Assembly (NCBI GenBank): GCA_025059945.1 | Contig: JANXDC010000010.1 | Location: forward strand, 43,930 to 107,929 | DNA length: 64,000 bases | Reading direction: 5' to 3' | Source of the DNA: Bacteroidota bacterium | GTDB taxonomy: Bacteria; Bacteroidota; Rhodothermia; JANXDC01 | Shown here: positions 18,544 through 27,315 of the stretch, in pieces | How positions within the stretch are numbered: the first letter of the stretch is position 1 | Layout: each line of letters begins with the position of its first letter | Position numbers and translations under genes: made by a program | The notes under the pieces: model-generated | Seen by the model: only the letters and a program-made list of their open reading frames with translations | What the model was told of the DNA's origin: nothing | The model's database searches: none

Positions 18544-19532
18544 GCGGCGCGATAGCGCTCGTAGGCCTCGATAATATCCTGCACAAGCCGGTGGCGCACC
18601 ACGTCTTCGCGGCCCAGGTACACAAACGCGATCCCTTCGATGCCGGCTAGCACCTCTTGAACCTGCACTAGGCCCGAAAGAGAGCGCCGCGGCAGATCGG
18701 TCTGCGTTACGTCTCCGGTTATGATGGCGCGGCTGTTGGCACCTAGGCGGGTGAGGAACATCTTCATCTGCACCGTGGTGGCGTTTTGCGCTTCGTCCAG
18801 GATCACGAAGGCGTTGTGCAGGGTCCGACCTCGCATGTAAGCCAAAGGCACGATCTCGATCGTGTTGCGATCCAGATACAGCCTCAACTTGTCCGGGGGC
18901 AGCATATCCTCCAGCGCATCATAGAGCGGGCGCAGGTAAGGGTCGATCTTCTCACGCAGATCGCCCGGAAGAAAGCCCAGACTTTCGCCGGCCTCGACAG
19001 CTGGACGCGTGAGCACAATCTTTTTGACCTCGCGCGCCTGCAGGGCCGCCAGCGCGAGGGCTACAGCCGTATAGGTCTTGCCAGTTCCGGCTGGACCGAT
19101 GGCGAAGACGATGTCGTTTTCCCGAGCAGCCTCCACAAGGGCCCGCTGGCCGGGCGTTTTGGCCACCACGGCACCGCCATTGTACGTGTACAGGATGACC
19201 TCCTCGGCCTCCCCGTGGCTGGGGGATCGCCCCCCGGTGACGAGCTCGATGACCGTGTCGACGTCCTGTTCGTAGAGCTGGCCGGTTCGATTGAGCACAT
19301 ACTGCATCTCCAAAAGAATCCGTTCGGCCTGCTCCACTTCAGCGGCCTGACCTCGCAGGATGACCTCTTTGCCACGTGCGATGAGCTGTAAGGCGGGAAA
19401 GGTGCGTTCGATTTTGCGCAGAAACTGATCGTTAAAGCCAAACAGCAACAGCGGCTGACTGCTGGTGACGGTAAAGCGGCGTTCGATCAAGGAAAGCCCG
19501 TTCCCCTGATGCCGGAGTTCGGATTTACGCAC
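18513..19532 (-). CDS. phoH: PhoH-like ATPase
   Basis: Cytoplasmic ATPase of the PhoH family, linked to RNA metabolism in other bacteria. The 339 residues comprise an N-terminal KH-like part and the ATPase with Walker A GPAGTGKT (146-153), KIVLTRPAVEAGESLGFLPG, and Walker B AFVILDEAQN. Start is GTG at 19532, with AGGAGG 13 bases upstream; a TTG further in (LIERRFTV) is an alternative. It is the last gene of a five- to six-gene minus-strand run, 34 bases after nfu. Confidence 0.92.
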   Translation of the reverse strand: MRKSELRHQGNGLSLIERRFTVTSSQPLLLFGFNDQFLRKIERTFPALQLIARGKEVILRGQAAEVEQAERILLEMQYVLNRTGQLYEQDVDTVIELVTGGRSPSHGEAEEVILYTYNGGAVVAKTPGQRALVEAARENDIVFAIGPAGTGKTYTAVALALAALQAREVKKIVLTRPAVEAGESLGFLPGDLREKIDPYLRPLYDALEDMLPPDKLRLYLDRNTIEIVPLAYMRGRTLHNAFVILDEAQNATTVQMKMFLTRLGANSRAIITGDVTQTDLPRRSLSGLVQVQEVLAGIEGIAFVYLGREDVVRHRLVQDIIEAYERYRAAYKASGEDTP

Positions 19533-19566
19533 GTAAACTATCGCGCCTCCTGCTCTTTGTCAACGC

Positions 19567-19842
19567 TCACCACGGCATAGGTGGGGCATTGGAAATGGCC
19601 TCCACCCGCTGGATCTCGGGCACCGCGCGCCGAAGGGCCTGCTCGATCCCGGCCCGAAGCGTCATCACGCTCATGGGGCAGGAACCACAAGCACCCTGTA
19701 GCTCGAGTTCCACCACGTAGTCGTCCGTGATGTTCAGGAGCTCCACGCTTCCTCCGTCGGCTTGCAGATAGGGTCGAATCATCTCCAGAGCGCGCTCGAC
19801 GCGCTCGTAGACGTCCTGTGGGATGTTGGGATTGCGCTGCAT
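19567..19842 (-). CDS. nfuA: NifU-like Fe-S scaffold protein
   Basis: A 91-residue protein consisting only of the NifU C-terminal domain, an iron-sulfur carrier that hands clusters to client proteins. The cluster ligands C52 and C55 lie in [18 protein letters not shown]. The N-terminal helix region [17 protein letters not shown] is typical. It lies 11 bases after mrp, another Fe-S assembly protein, so the two likely act together. Confidence 0.93.
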   Translation of the reverse strand: MQRNPNIPQDVYERVERALEMIRPYLQADGGSVELLNITDDYVVELELQGACGSCPMSVMTLRAGIEQALRRAVPEIQRVEAISNAPPMPW

Positions 19843-19853
19843 AAGCGTTGCTC

Positions 19854-20945
19854 CTATCGGAAGATGATCTCTACTTTCTCGGTAGGAGGGACTGTGGCGT
19901 TGCGAATGGCCACCTGTTGGGCCACGCGCTGGGCTAGCTCCCGAAAGGCCTGCGCCGAGGGGCCTTCGGGGTCGCGGATCACCACGGGAACCCCTTCATC
20001 GCCCCCCTCGCGGACGGCCTGCTCCAGCGGGATTTCACCCAAAAACGGCACCCCGAGTTCCTCTGCCAACCGGCGGGCTCCGCCTTGCCCGAAAAGATAG
20101 TAGCGCCGATCCGGCAGGTCCGGGGGACTAAAATAGGCCATGTTCTCCACTATGCCCAGCACGGGGACCTTAACCTGGCGGAACATCATCACTCCCTTGC
20201 GGGCGTCAGACAGGGCCACGTCCTGCGGAGTCGAGACGATCACGGCCCCTGTGAGGGGAACCGTCTGCACCAAGGTGAGCTGGATATCGCCAGTGCCAGG
20301 GGGCAGGTCCAGCACCAGATAATCGAGCTCACCCCAGTCGGCGTCAGCCAGAAACTGGCGCACAGCGGAGGAGACCATGGGCCCTCGCCAGACGACCGGC
20401 GTGTCGGGGTCGACCAGAAAACCCATCGAGAGCAAACGAACCCCGAACTTCGTAACGGGCAGGATCTTGCGGGCCTCCGTCAGCTGGGGGCGCACCCCCT
20501 GCAGCCCGAACATGGTGGGGATGCTCGGGCCGTAGATGTCGGCGTCCAGCAGCCCCACCTGAGCCCCGCTTCGGGCCAGGGCCACGGCCAGGTTCACGGC
20601 CACCGTGGATTTGCCCACCCCCCCTTTGCCAGAAGCCACGGCCACGATGTTGCGCACCCCCGGTAGTAGGGGCTCCTCTGCGGCCCGCGCGGTGGTCACG
20701 TGCGCATCCATTTGGATCTCCACCTCCGCCTGAGGATCCACCAAAAGCGCTATGGCCCGGCGGCAGGCCTGCTCGATGTGGCTCTTCAAGGGGCAGGCCG
20801 GGGTGGTGAGCACAACGCGAAACGCGATCCGGCGTCCCTCTATGCGCAGATCCCGGATCATGCCCAACGAGACAAGATCGCGCCCCAGATCCGGGTCTAT
20901 GACCTGGCTTAAGGCGCGCAACACAGCTTCCTGCGTAATCGCCAT
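19854..20945 (-). CDS. mrp: Mrp/ApbC family P-loop ATPase (Fe-S carrier)
   Basis: Iron-sulfur cluster carrier of 363 residues with an N-terminal MIP18 (DUF59) domain (1-80) and the ParA-like ATPase with the deviant Walker [11 protein letters not shown] (105-114) and [16 protein letters not shown]. The CxxC that holds the bridging cluster in most Mrp proteins is absent: after VENMAYF the sequence runs [17 protein letters not shown]. The same loss is typical of Bacteroidota homologues as I recall them. Neighbours are nfu (11 bases downstream) and ppx/gppA. Confidence 0.93.
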   Translation of the reverse strand: MAITQEAVLRALSQVIDPDLGRDLVSLGMIRDLRIEGRRIAFRVVLTTPACPLKSHIEQACRRAIALLVDPQAEVEIQMDAHVTTARAAEEPLLPGVRNIVAVASGKGGVGKSTVAVNLAVALARSGAQVGLLDADIYGPSIPTMFGLQGVRPQLTEARKILPVTKFGVRLLSMGFLVDPDTPVVWRGPMVSSAVRQFLADADWGELDYLVLDLPPGTGDIQLTLVQTVPLTGAVIVSTPQDVALSDARKGVMMFRQVKVPVLGIVENMAYFSPPDLPDRRYYLFGQGGARRLAEELGVPFLGEIPLEQAVREGGDEGVPVVIRDPEGPSAQAFRELAQRVAQQVAIRNATVPPTEKVEIIFR

Positions 20946-20963
20946 CGCAGACTCCGTAACAGG

Positions 20964-21929
20964 CTAACGAGCGCGAGATTCCCGATCAAGTCCCGATCCG
21001 CCAACCGCCGCTTCGCCGGAAAGGTTCCCCGCCAGATACAGGGCCCAGCCATAGCGCAGGCCGCGATCGCTCGCGTAAAGACCGGGGGCGTCCAGACGTC
21101 GCAGCAGGCCCGCAAGGATCACCAGCCCCGCCAGCCATACGTCGGCGCGTCCGGCCAGGATCCGAGGGCCAAGGGCCAGGATCTCATCGGGGCCATCCAG
21201 GGAACAGAGCCGCTCTATCCAGGCCAGAACGCGCTCGCGAGCGATCCAGAAGCGCTCCACGCGCTCGGGCGCATATTCGGACAGACCCAGCTCAAGGGCA
21301 GCAAGCGAGGTCACGGTTCCGGCCACCCCGACGAGCACAGGCAAGGGGCCCGGGAGCGAAACGGCCCCCCAAGCCGCTTCGACGGCCTGCTCAAGGGCCC
21401 GCAGATGAGCCCGGTCCACAGGATAGGCGGATAGATAGCGCTCCGTAAGGCGCACGCATCCCAGGGGCAGGCTAATCCGAAAGCGCACCTCCAGGCCCCG
21501 GCCCCAGGTGAACTCCGCGCTGCCTCCGCCGATATCCAGCACCGCCAGCTCCTCGAATTCGGGAAAGCCCGAACGCACCCCCATGTAGGTCCAATAAGCC
21601 TCCTCCTGGCCCGAGAGCACGCGCACGCCGAGGCCAAACTCCCCGAGGGGCCCGAGCAAAAGCTCTCGGTTTCGGGCCTCCCGCACGGCACTTGTGGCCA
21701 CGGCCCCGATCCGCTCAACCCCCCACGTTCGGGCCACCTCCAGATACCGACGCACGATGGCCACTACGCGCTCGACCGCCTCGGGCTGCAACCGACCCGA
21801 GGCGTCTACACCCTGCCCCAAACGCCCAAACCGCTGCTCCTGATACAGGGGCCGTACTATACCCGAGGCCACCTCCGCTACGAGCAACAGGACCGTATTG
21901 GTGCCGATATCGATCGCCGCCACGCGCAT
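20964..21929 (-). CDS. Ppx/GppA family phosphatase
   Basis: Exopolyphosphatase or pppGpp phosphohydrolase, 321 residues covering only the two actin-like (ASKHA) domains and lacking the C-terminal HD extension. The phosphate-1 loop AAIDIGTNTVLLLV and the phosphate-2 loop LDIGGGSAEFTWG are intact, as is GAVATSAVREARN. The choice between polyphosphate and pppGpp cannot be made from sequence. It starts four bases after prmA and precedes mrp by 18 bases, so it is within the same transcription unit. Confidence 0.88.
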   Translation of the reverse strand: MRVAAIDIGTNTVLLLVAEVASGIVRPLYQEQRFGRLGQGVDASGRLQPEAVERVVAIVRRYLEVARTWGVERIGAVATSAVREARNRELLLGPLGEFGLGVRVLSGQEEAYWTYMGVRSGFPEFEELAVLDIGGGSAEFTWGRGLEVRFRISLPLGCVRLTERYLSAYPVDRAHLRALEQAVEAAWGAVSLPGPLPVLVGVAGTVTSLAALELGLSEYAPERVERFWIARERVLAWIERLCSLDGPDEILALGPRILAGRADVWLAGLVILAGLLRRLDAPGLYASDRGLRYGWALYLAGNLSGEAAVGGSGLDRESRAR

Positions 21930-21933
21930 CTTC

Positions 21934-22761
21934 TTAGCGCACCACCCAGGCGACCCACTCCTGTTCAGCCTGCCGCTCGATGAGCGTCAAACGATGGGTG
22001 TGCAGCGTTTTTTGCAATAACGGCTCATCAGAGGCGAGCAAGCCCGACCACACCATCGGCGCCCTGCGAGCCCGCCGCCGCAGCAACTCGGGCAACAGCT
22101 CTTCGATCGCGCTTCGGGTCAGGTTGGCTGTGATCAGATCAAAGCCGCGCTCCGAGACCGCTTCCAGGGAGCCCAAGCGGACCTCCAGGCGATCCTCCAC
22201 CTTGTTGAGCCGGGCGTTTTCGCGCGCGTTCTCGCAGGCGAATTCGTCTATGTCCACCGCGACCGCCCGCGCAGCGCCGAGTTTTATGGCGCCGATAGCC
22301 AAAATCCCCGTTCCCGTGCCCACATCCAGCATGCGCGCCCCAGGCCGCAGCCAGCGCGCTAGCAGCCGCAGAACCAAGCGGGTTGAGGCGTGATGGCCCG
22401 TTCCGAAGGCCATCTTGGGCTCGATGATGAGCTCTACGTGGCCCTCCGGCACCTGGGCGGGCTTCCACGGGGGCCGCACCCAAAAGGGCGTCACGGCCAC
22501 GGGCTCGAAAAGCTCAGCCCATCGGCTTAGCCAGTCCTCGGGCTCAAGCCGCCGCAGCTCCAGGCGGAGCTCGGGATCCCAGCGCCGCAACAAGCCCAAC
22601 AGCTCTTCTGCGTCCGGGTCCTTTTCGGAGGCGGGCTTGTAGGCCCGCAGCAGGGATTCGTCCTCCTCAAAGCCCTCAAAGCCCCACTCCCAAAGCTCGG
22701 CCAGCAAAAGCTCCATGTGCTCCGGCCGCGCGTAAAGACGCAGCTCCAGATACGGCCTCAT
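21934..22761 (-). CDS. prmA: Ribosomal protein L11 methyltransferase
   Basis: SAM-dependent methyltransferase that trimethylates L11, 275 residues. The N-terminal recognition domain (MRPYLELRLYARPEHMELLL) is followed by the Rossmann fold: KMAFGTGHHASTRL, motif I MLDVGTGTGILAIGA, VDIDEFACENARENA and the catalytic-loop NLTRSAIEELLP. The start is fixed by the ATGA overlap with the preceding M28 gene; the frame is open 35 codons further upstream but within that gene. Confidence 0.92.
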   Translation of the reverse strand: MRPYLELRLYARPEHMELLLAELWEWGFEGFEEDESLLRAYKPASEKDPDAEELLGLLRRWDPELRLELRRLEPEDWLSRWAELFEPVAVTPFWVRPPWKPAQVPEGHVELIIEPKMAFGTGHHASTRLVLRLLARWLRPGARMLDVGTGTGILAIGAIKLGAARAVAVDIDEFACENARENARLNKVEDRLEVRLGSLEAVSERGFDLITANLTRSAIEELLPELLRRRARRAPMVWSGLLASDEPLLQKTLHTHRLTLIERQAEQEWVAWVVR

Positions 22762-23729
22762 AAGCGCCCCGGAAGGCGTCTGTAAAGCAGCTCCACGAGC
22801 ACCCGCCCCACCATTCCCAGCGTGTCGCGGTCGATAACGGGCAGGTCGTCTTCGTGCGTATGCCAATACGCAGGAAACGGGTTCGGATCGGGGCTATGGT
22901 GGATGATGTTAACCGTCGGGATGCGGGCCAGCTCGATCAACATCACGTGATCGTCGCTGATGTAAGCCCCCGGGGCTCGGGGAAAGCGGGCCCCGTAGCC
23001 GAGGGCGTGCGCCGTGTTCCAGATGAGCTCTACGAGTTCCGGGGCGGCCTCCAGAGAGTAGCGCTCCTGATAGAAAACCGCCCCTCGGGCCCCCACCATG
23101 TCGAGCAGGATCCCGTACCGCGGCCAGTAGTCGGGGGGTTTTGTGCGAGACCAGTGCCGGGAACCCAAAAAATAGCGCTCTAGGTCCCCCTCCCGCCCGT
23201 AATCCTCGCCATCGAAGAAGACCACGTCGACCCCGATCGGCGGGGGCCGATCCCGGAACAAGCGCAGCAATTCCAAAAGCACGGCCACGCCGCTGGCCCC
23301 ATCATCGGCCCCTGGGATGGGGTCTTCGGGACGCTTGGGATCTCGGTCCGCGCGCGGGCGCGTATCCCAATGCGCGCACAGCAGCACCCGCTGCGAAAGC
23401 TCCGGCCGTACGCTTGCCTGAAAGTTGACAAGCTCCAAAACCTCCCCGTAGCCCTGGGCCCGAAACCGCTGCTCCGAGACCCGCTCAGGCCCTGCGAGGC
23501 GCTCCAGCTCGGCCCGCAGCCAGCGCTGCATGGCCCAATGTCCGGACCGATTGGGAACGCGCGGCCCAAACCGAAGCTGGGCCTTTAGGAAAGCGTAGGC
23601 GGAATCGGCCGAAAATACGGGGACCTGAAGGGTATCCGGACTCGAAGCGTGTTGCTTCGGGCGCCGGCCGGGCTGGCAGGCTGTGGCCAGCAACAGCCCC
23701 AAGAACGCGATAAAAGCCGAGCGCTTCAT
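22758..23729 (-). CDS. M28 family peptidase, lipoprotein (glutaminyl cyclase-like)
   Basis: A 323-residue exported lipoprotein: signal MKRSAFIAFLGLLLATAC with lipobox LATA|C, then an M28 zinc-peptidase fold. Metal-site pieces are LLCAHWDTRP, PGADDGASGVAVLLELLR and VFFDGEDYGREGD, then ISDDHVMLIE. FDGEDYG with the nearby GSRHW resembles the glutaminyl-peptide cyclotransferase branch more than aminopeptidases, so N-terminal pyroglutamate formation is possible. A longer start is rejected because it would remove the signal peptide. It is the first gene of the operon running to phoH. Confidence 0.85.
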   Translation of the reverse strand: MKRSAFIAFLGLLLATACQPGRRPKQHASSPDTLQVPVFSADSAYAFLKAQLRFGPRVPNRSGHWAMQRWLRAELERLAGPERVSEQRFRAQGYGEVLELVNFQASVRPELSQRVLLCAHWDTRPRADRDPKRPEDPIPGADDGASGVAVLLELLRLFRDRPPPIGVDVVFFDGEDYGREGDLERYFLGSRHWSRTKPPDYWPRYGILLDMVGARGAVFYQERYSLEAAPELVELIWNTAHALGYGARFPRAPGAYISDDHVMLIELARIPTVNIIHHSPDPNPFPAYWHTHEDDLPVIDRDTLGMVGRVLVELLYRRLPGRL

Positions 23730-23860
23730 GTAGCGCAAAGTTGGCTTTCCTCTCCCCGAGCGGGCAAGTCGGGCCCCGCGGTGCCCTCGCTTGTGCTCCT
23801 TGCAACGGAACGCAGGCCCTCGCCAAGGAGAAGCCGCCTTTGTATCTTTACCGACCCCCG

Positions 23861-24265
23861 ATGCGCAAAGTAAGCATGCGCAGCTGCGTCCGAACGTACC
23901 TGCTTCTGAGCCTACTGGGAGGCCTGCTCGGCTGCGGTACGCGCAGCGATCCGCGTCTGGAGGCCGTAAGGGAAGCACTGGAGGCGAAACTGGCCGGATT
24001 CCCCTACGGCCGACTCGCGGTCGAATCCGTGAAGCTCGAAGACTCTAGCGCGTTTGTCTTTACCTTTCGGGTCGACAGCCTAGATGCGCACTACACGGCC
24101 AACTGGATCCGCTACGTCGATCCCATCCTCTGGGAGGGGCGCCTTATGCGACAGCAGCCCCGACAGGGGGATCGCTTCCGCTGTTCAGGCCAGGTGGAGT
24201 TCGCCGGACCTCGGGTCCGCGCGCTGCGCTTGGGGCGCGACTTTGAACGGCTCACGGAGCCCTGA
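23861..24265 (+). CDS. Putative lipoprotein of unknown function
   Basis: A 134-residue protein I do not recognise. It has a lipoprotein signal (YLLLSLLGGLLGCGTRS, Cys at about residue 27) and a small soluble domain with alternating strands (ESVKLEDSSAFVFTFRVD). The start at 23861 gives the signal peptide; Met at 23876 is an alternative. A TATCTTTA element lies ten bases upstream, so a very short leader is possible. Six bases separate it from the beta-CASP nuclease gene. Confidence 0.65.
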   Translation: MRKVSMRSCVRTYLLLSLLGGLLGCGTRSDPRLEAVREALEAKLAGFPYGRLAVESVKLEDSSAFVFTFRVDSLDAHYTANWIRYVDPILWEGRLMRQQPRQGDRFRCSGQVEFAGPRVRALRLGRDFERLTEP

Positions 24266-24271
24266 GGTCCT

Positions 24272-25669
24272 ATGCTGCTGCGGTTTTTGGGCGCCGCGCG
24301 CACCGTAACCGGCTCCATGCACCTTATCGAGCCCGATCGAGGGCCTAAGATTCTGCTAGAGGCTGGGCTCTTCCAGGGCCGACGGGCTGAGACGTACGAG
24401 CGCAACCGCAACCCGGGCCTGGATCCGACCCAGATCCCGTATGTGATCCTATCGCATGCGCACCTGGATCACTGCGGCAACCTGCCCCTGCTGTATCGCC
24501 TGGGGTTTCGGGGGCATGTTTTCTGTACGCCCGCCACGCGGGATCTGGCCAGCATCCTGCTGCGCGACAGCGCGCACCTACAGGAGCGCGACGTCGAGTT
24601 CGTCAACCGAAGGCGGAGCGCTCAGGGCCTACCGCCCGTGGAGCCCTTGTATCGGCTTGAGGAGGCAGAGGCCGTCCTAGAGCACTTCGTGACCGTGCCC
24701 TACGGGCGTCCCTTCAGCCCGGATCCCGGCTTCGGCTTCGCGTTCGGGGACGCTGGCCACATCCTGGGATCGGCTCACGTGTTGCTAGAGGTGCGCCGGC
24801 GGGGTAGGCCGATTCGGATTGGATTCTCGGGAGATCTGGGCCGCTACGGGCTGCCTATTCTGCGCGATCCGCAACCCATGCCCGAGGTCGATTACCTGAT
24901 CTTGGAGTCCACCTACGGCGGACAGCAGCACGAACCCCTGCAGCGGGCGCGCGAGGAGCTGGCCGCCGTGATCCGGCGCACGGCCGCGCGCGGCGGCAAA
25001 GTCCTTATCCCAGCCTTCAGCGTGGGGCGCACACAGGAGATCCTGTATGAGCTCAACGTGCTCTTCCGCGAGGGGGCGCTTCCGGATATCCCCGTGTTCC
25101 TGGACAGCCCCTTGGCGATCGACGCCACCGCCATCTACAAAGCGCATCCTGAATGCTTCGACCAAGAGACGCGAGCGCTGCTGCACCGCGATCCGGACCC
25201 ATTCGGCTTTGCCCGCCTTACATACGTCGTAGAGGCTGAGCAGTCCAAGCGGCTTAACGAGCTTCGGGTGCCGGCCGTGATCATCGCTGCCTCCGGCATG
25301 ATGGAAGGGGGGCGTATCCTGCATCACCTGCGGCATCATATCGAAGACCCGCGCACCACGATTCTCGTGGTGGGCTTCTGCGCCGAGCACACGCTCTGTC
25401 GGCGCCTTGTAGAGGGGCACAAGGAGGTCAACATCTTCGGGGAGCCGTTTCGGGTCCGGGCCGAGGTGGTTGTGATCTCCGCCTATAGCGCGCATGCCGG
25501 ACACGATGAGCTTTTACGCTGGACTGAACCCCTGTTGGGGAATCGGCTGAAGGCGATCTTTCTGGTACACGGGGAGTACTCGCGCCAAGAGGCTCTGGCC
25601 GAGGCGCTGCGCACGCGAGGAGCCCGACGCGTGGAGATCCCCGAGCGAGGGCAGGCGTACACCATATAG
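24272..25669 (+). CDS. MBL-fold beta-CASP ribonuclease
   Basis: Metallo-beta-lactamase protein of 465 residues with the beta-CASP and RMMBL parts, the layout of CPSF73-like RNA endo/exonucleases. Metal ligands H62, H64, D66 and H67 lie in SHAHLDHCGN, then the His in GDAGHILGSAH, the Asp of IGFSGDLGRYG and YLILESTYGG. The beta-CASP motifs are PAFSVGRTQEI, IAASGMMEGGRILHHL and VISAYSAHAGHDEL. It probably processes or degrades RNA. It is placed between two lipoprotein-type genes in a tight plus-strand run. Confidence 0.92.
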   Translation: MLLRFLGAARTVTGSMHLIEPDRGPKILLEAGLFQGRRAETYERNRNPGLDPTQIPYVILSHAHLDHCGNLPLLYRLGFRGHVFCTPATRDLASILLRDSAHLQERDVEFVNRRRSAQGLPPVEPLYRLEEAEAVLEHFVTVPYGRPFSPDPGFGFAFGDAGHILGSAHVLLEVRRRGRPIRIGFSGDLGRYGLPILRDPQPMPEVDYLILESTYGGQQHEPLQRAREELAAVIRRTAARGGKVLIPAFSVGRTQEILYELNVLFREGALPDIPVFLDSPLAIDATAIYKAHPECFDQETRALLHRDPDPFGFARLTYVVEAEQSKRLNELRVPAVIIAASGMMEGGRILHHLRHHIEDPRTTILVVGFCAEHTLCRRLVEGHKEVNIFGEPFRVRAEVVVISAYSAHAGHDELLRWTEPLLGNRLKAIFLVHGEYSRQEALAEALRTRGARRVEIPERGQAYTI

Positions 25670-25682
25670 GAGCCGTTGGTCC

Positions 25683-27269
25683 ATGAGAGGGACGCTACTA
25701 GGATGGATCGCCATCGGGCTAGCCGCCTGTCGAGCCCCGGTTGAGCTGACCGCCACGGCCCCCCTACCCGGGCTGGAGCACTTAAGACAACTGCCGGCTT
25801 GGGCCGATTCTGTGGGGCGCGCGCTGGCAAGCGACTCCCTAGCCGGCCGGCTCACGGCAAGCCCTGGGCAGCACAAAGCGGCCCAACTGTTGGCCAGGCG
25901 CCTTCGCGAGATGGGCCTTGCCGGGGCGGCCGATGACGGGTCTTACTTTCAGCGCTTTGTCGTGCGGATACGAGAGCTTGATACGGCCCGCACGTACCTG
26001 CTCCTGCATAATGAGCGCGACAGCCTGCGGCTGGCCGTGGGGCGTTACTTCTACGCCCTCAACGCCTACGCCCTGCCCGGGCGATGGGATACGATGCGCG
26101 TGCTCTTCGGCGGCTACGGGATCAGCTTGCCGGAGTACAACGACCTGGCCGAGCTCAAGCCCGAGGGACGTTTGCTCGTGGTCTTCTCCGGTGCCCCCCG
26201 AGCGCTGCAAAAACGGCGCATCGGCTTCTTTCAGGACTCCTTGGATGTAGATGGGGTGGAATACAAGCTTCTGAACGCCCTCTTCGTGCATCGGGCCGCG
26301 GGGCTTATCGTGCTCGAGGAGCCGGATCTGGTCGACGACTGGGAGCGCATCCGCCCGAACTTGCTCGGCCCCGCCATGCAACTAGCGCAGGGGGGCCCCG
26401 CCTTGGAGTTAGACCGCCCCTTGCTTTTCGCTCACCCCGGGCTGGGGCGGATGCTCTTTGGGCGGGCCTACGATAGCTTGCGGCTGGCCGCCTTGCGCGG
26501 GGATCACCTCACGGCCGGGGAACTGCCAGTCCGGCTTTCCGTGCGCCTGAGCCTTTCGGTGCGCCTGGACACCACGGAGAACGTGCTGGCCTACGTGCCG
26601 GGCGCGCGCCGGGCGCGACAGTGGGTCACCCTAGGGGCCCATTACGATCACATGGGTACTTTTGAGGGCAATATCTACCGAGGGGCCGACGACAACGCCT
26701 CGGGCTCGGTGGCCCTGCTGACCGTAGCGCGAGCGCTTGCGGAGGATTGGCGCGCCGGCCGAGGTCCAGAACGCAGCGTTTTGCTGGTTTGGTATAGCGG
26801 CGAAGAGCAAGGGCTGCTCGGCTCCGAATGGCTTGTAAGCAACCTACCCCGCCGCATAGGCTCCATCCGGAACGTCTGGGCCAACCTCAACGTGGACATG
26901 GTCGGCCGCTTGAGCGCGGATACGCTTTACGCGATCGGGGCGGGCCGGCTTAGGCCGACGTTACAACGGCTCCTGGAGGAGGTAAACAGCCGGTTGGGTC
27001 TTTTCGTGCTCGATTACACCTTCGACGATCCGGCGCACCCGAAGCGGCTCTATGAGCGCAGCGACCACTACGCCTGGGTGCAGCGCGGCGTGCCGGCGGT
27101 TTTCTTCACAGACGGCATGGGCGAAAACTGGACCCGGAATACCGCGCTGGACGATTACCACCGGCCCACGGATAGCTGGGAGAAGATCAATCAGGAAAAG
27201 CTCCGCCGCACGGCCCTGCTCCTGTACGCCCTGACCCGGAGCATAGCCGATCGACCCGGCAGGCTTTAA
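25683..27269 (+). CDS. M28 family aminopeptidase, lipoprotein
   Basis: A 528-residue exported zinc peptidase. The signal MRGTLLGWIAIGLAAC ends in a lipobox. A PA-like insert fills the middle (about 150-260), and the M28 catalytic domain is C-terminal with LGAHYDHMG, RGADDNASGSVALL, VWYSGEEQGLLGSEWL, NLNVDMVGRL and YERSDHYAWVQRGVPAVF, supplying the two-zinc site and the general-base Glu. Aminopeptidase activity is inferred from the family. It follows the nuclease gene by 13 bases. Confidence 0.88.
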   Translation: MRGTLLGWIAIGLAACRAPVELTATAPLPGLEHLRQLPAWADSVGRALASDSLAGRLTASPGQHKAAQLLARRLREMGLAGAADDGSYFQRFVVRIRELDTARTYLLLHNERDSLRLAVGRYFYALNAYALPGRWDTMRVLFGGYGISLPEYNDLAELKPEGRLLVVFSGAPRALQKRRIGFFQDSLDVDGVEYKLLNALFVHRAAGLIVLEEPDLVDDWERIRPNLLGPAMQLAQGGPALELDRPLLFAHPGLGRMLFGRAYDSLRLAALRGDHLTAGELPVRLSVRLSLSVRLDTTENVLAYVPGARRARQWVTLGAHYDHMGTFEGNIYRGADDNASGSVALLTVARALAEDWRAGRGPERSVLLVWYSGEEQGLLGSEWLVSNLPRRIGSIRNVWANLNVDMVGRLSADTLYAIGAGRLRPTLQRLLEEVNSRLGLFVLDYTFDDPAHPKRLYERSDHYAWVQRGVPAVFFTDGMGENWTRNTALDDYHRPTDSWEKINQEKLRRTALLLYALTRSIADRPGRL

Positions 27270-27315
27270 TCTCTGGACCGACCCGTGATAACTTGCGCTG
27301 TATCTGGACGGACGT

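Noticed and set aside
19535..19563. TTGACA-17-TAGTTT before phoH
   Set aside because: Its -10 box ends two bases before the GTG start and would put the transcript start inside the gene; an AGGAGG lies between the boxes, pointing to translation from the nfu-phoH message.
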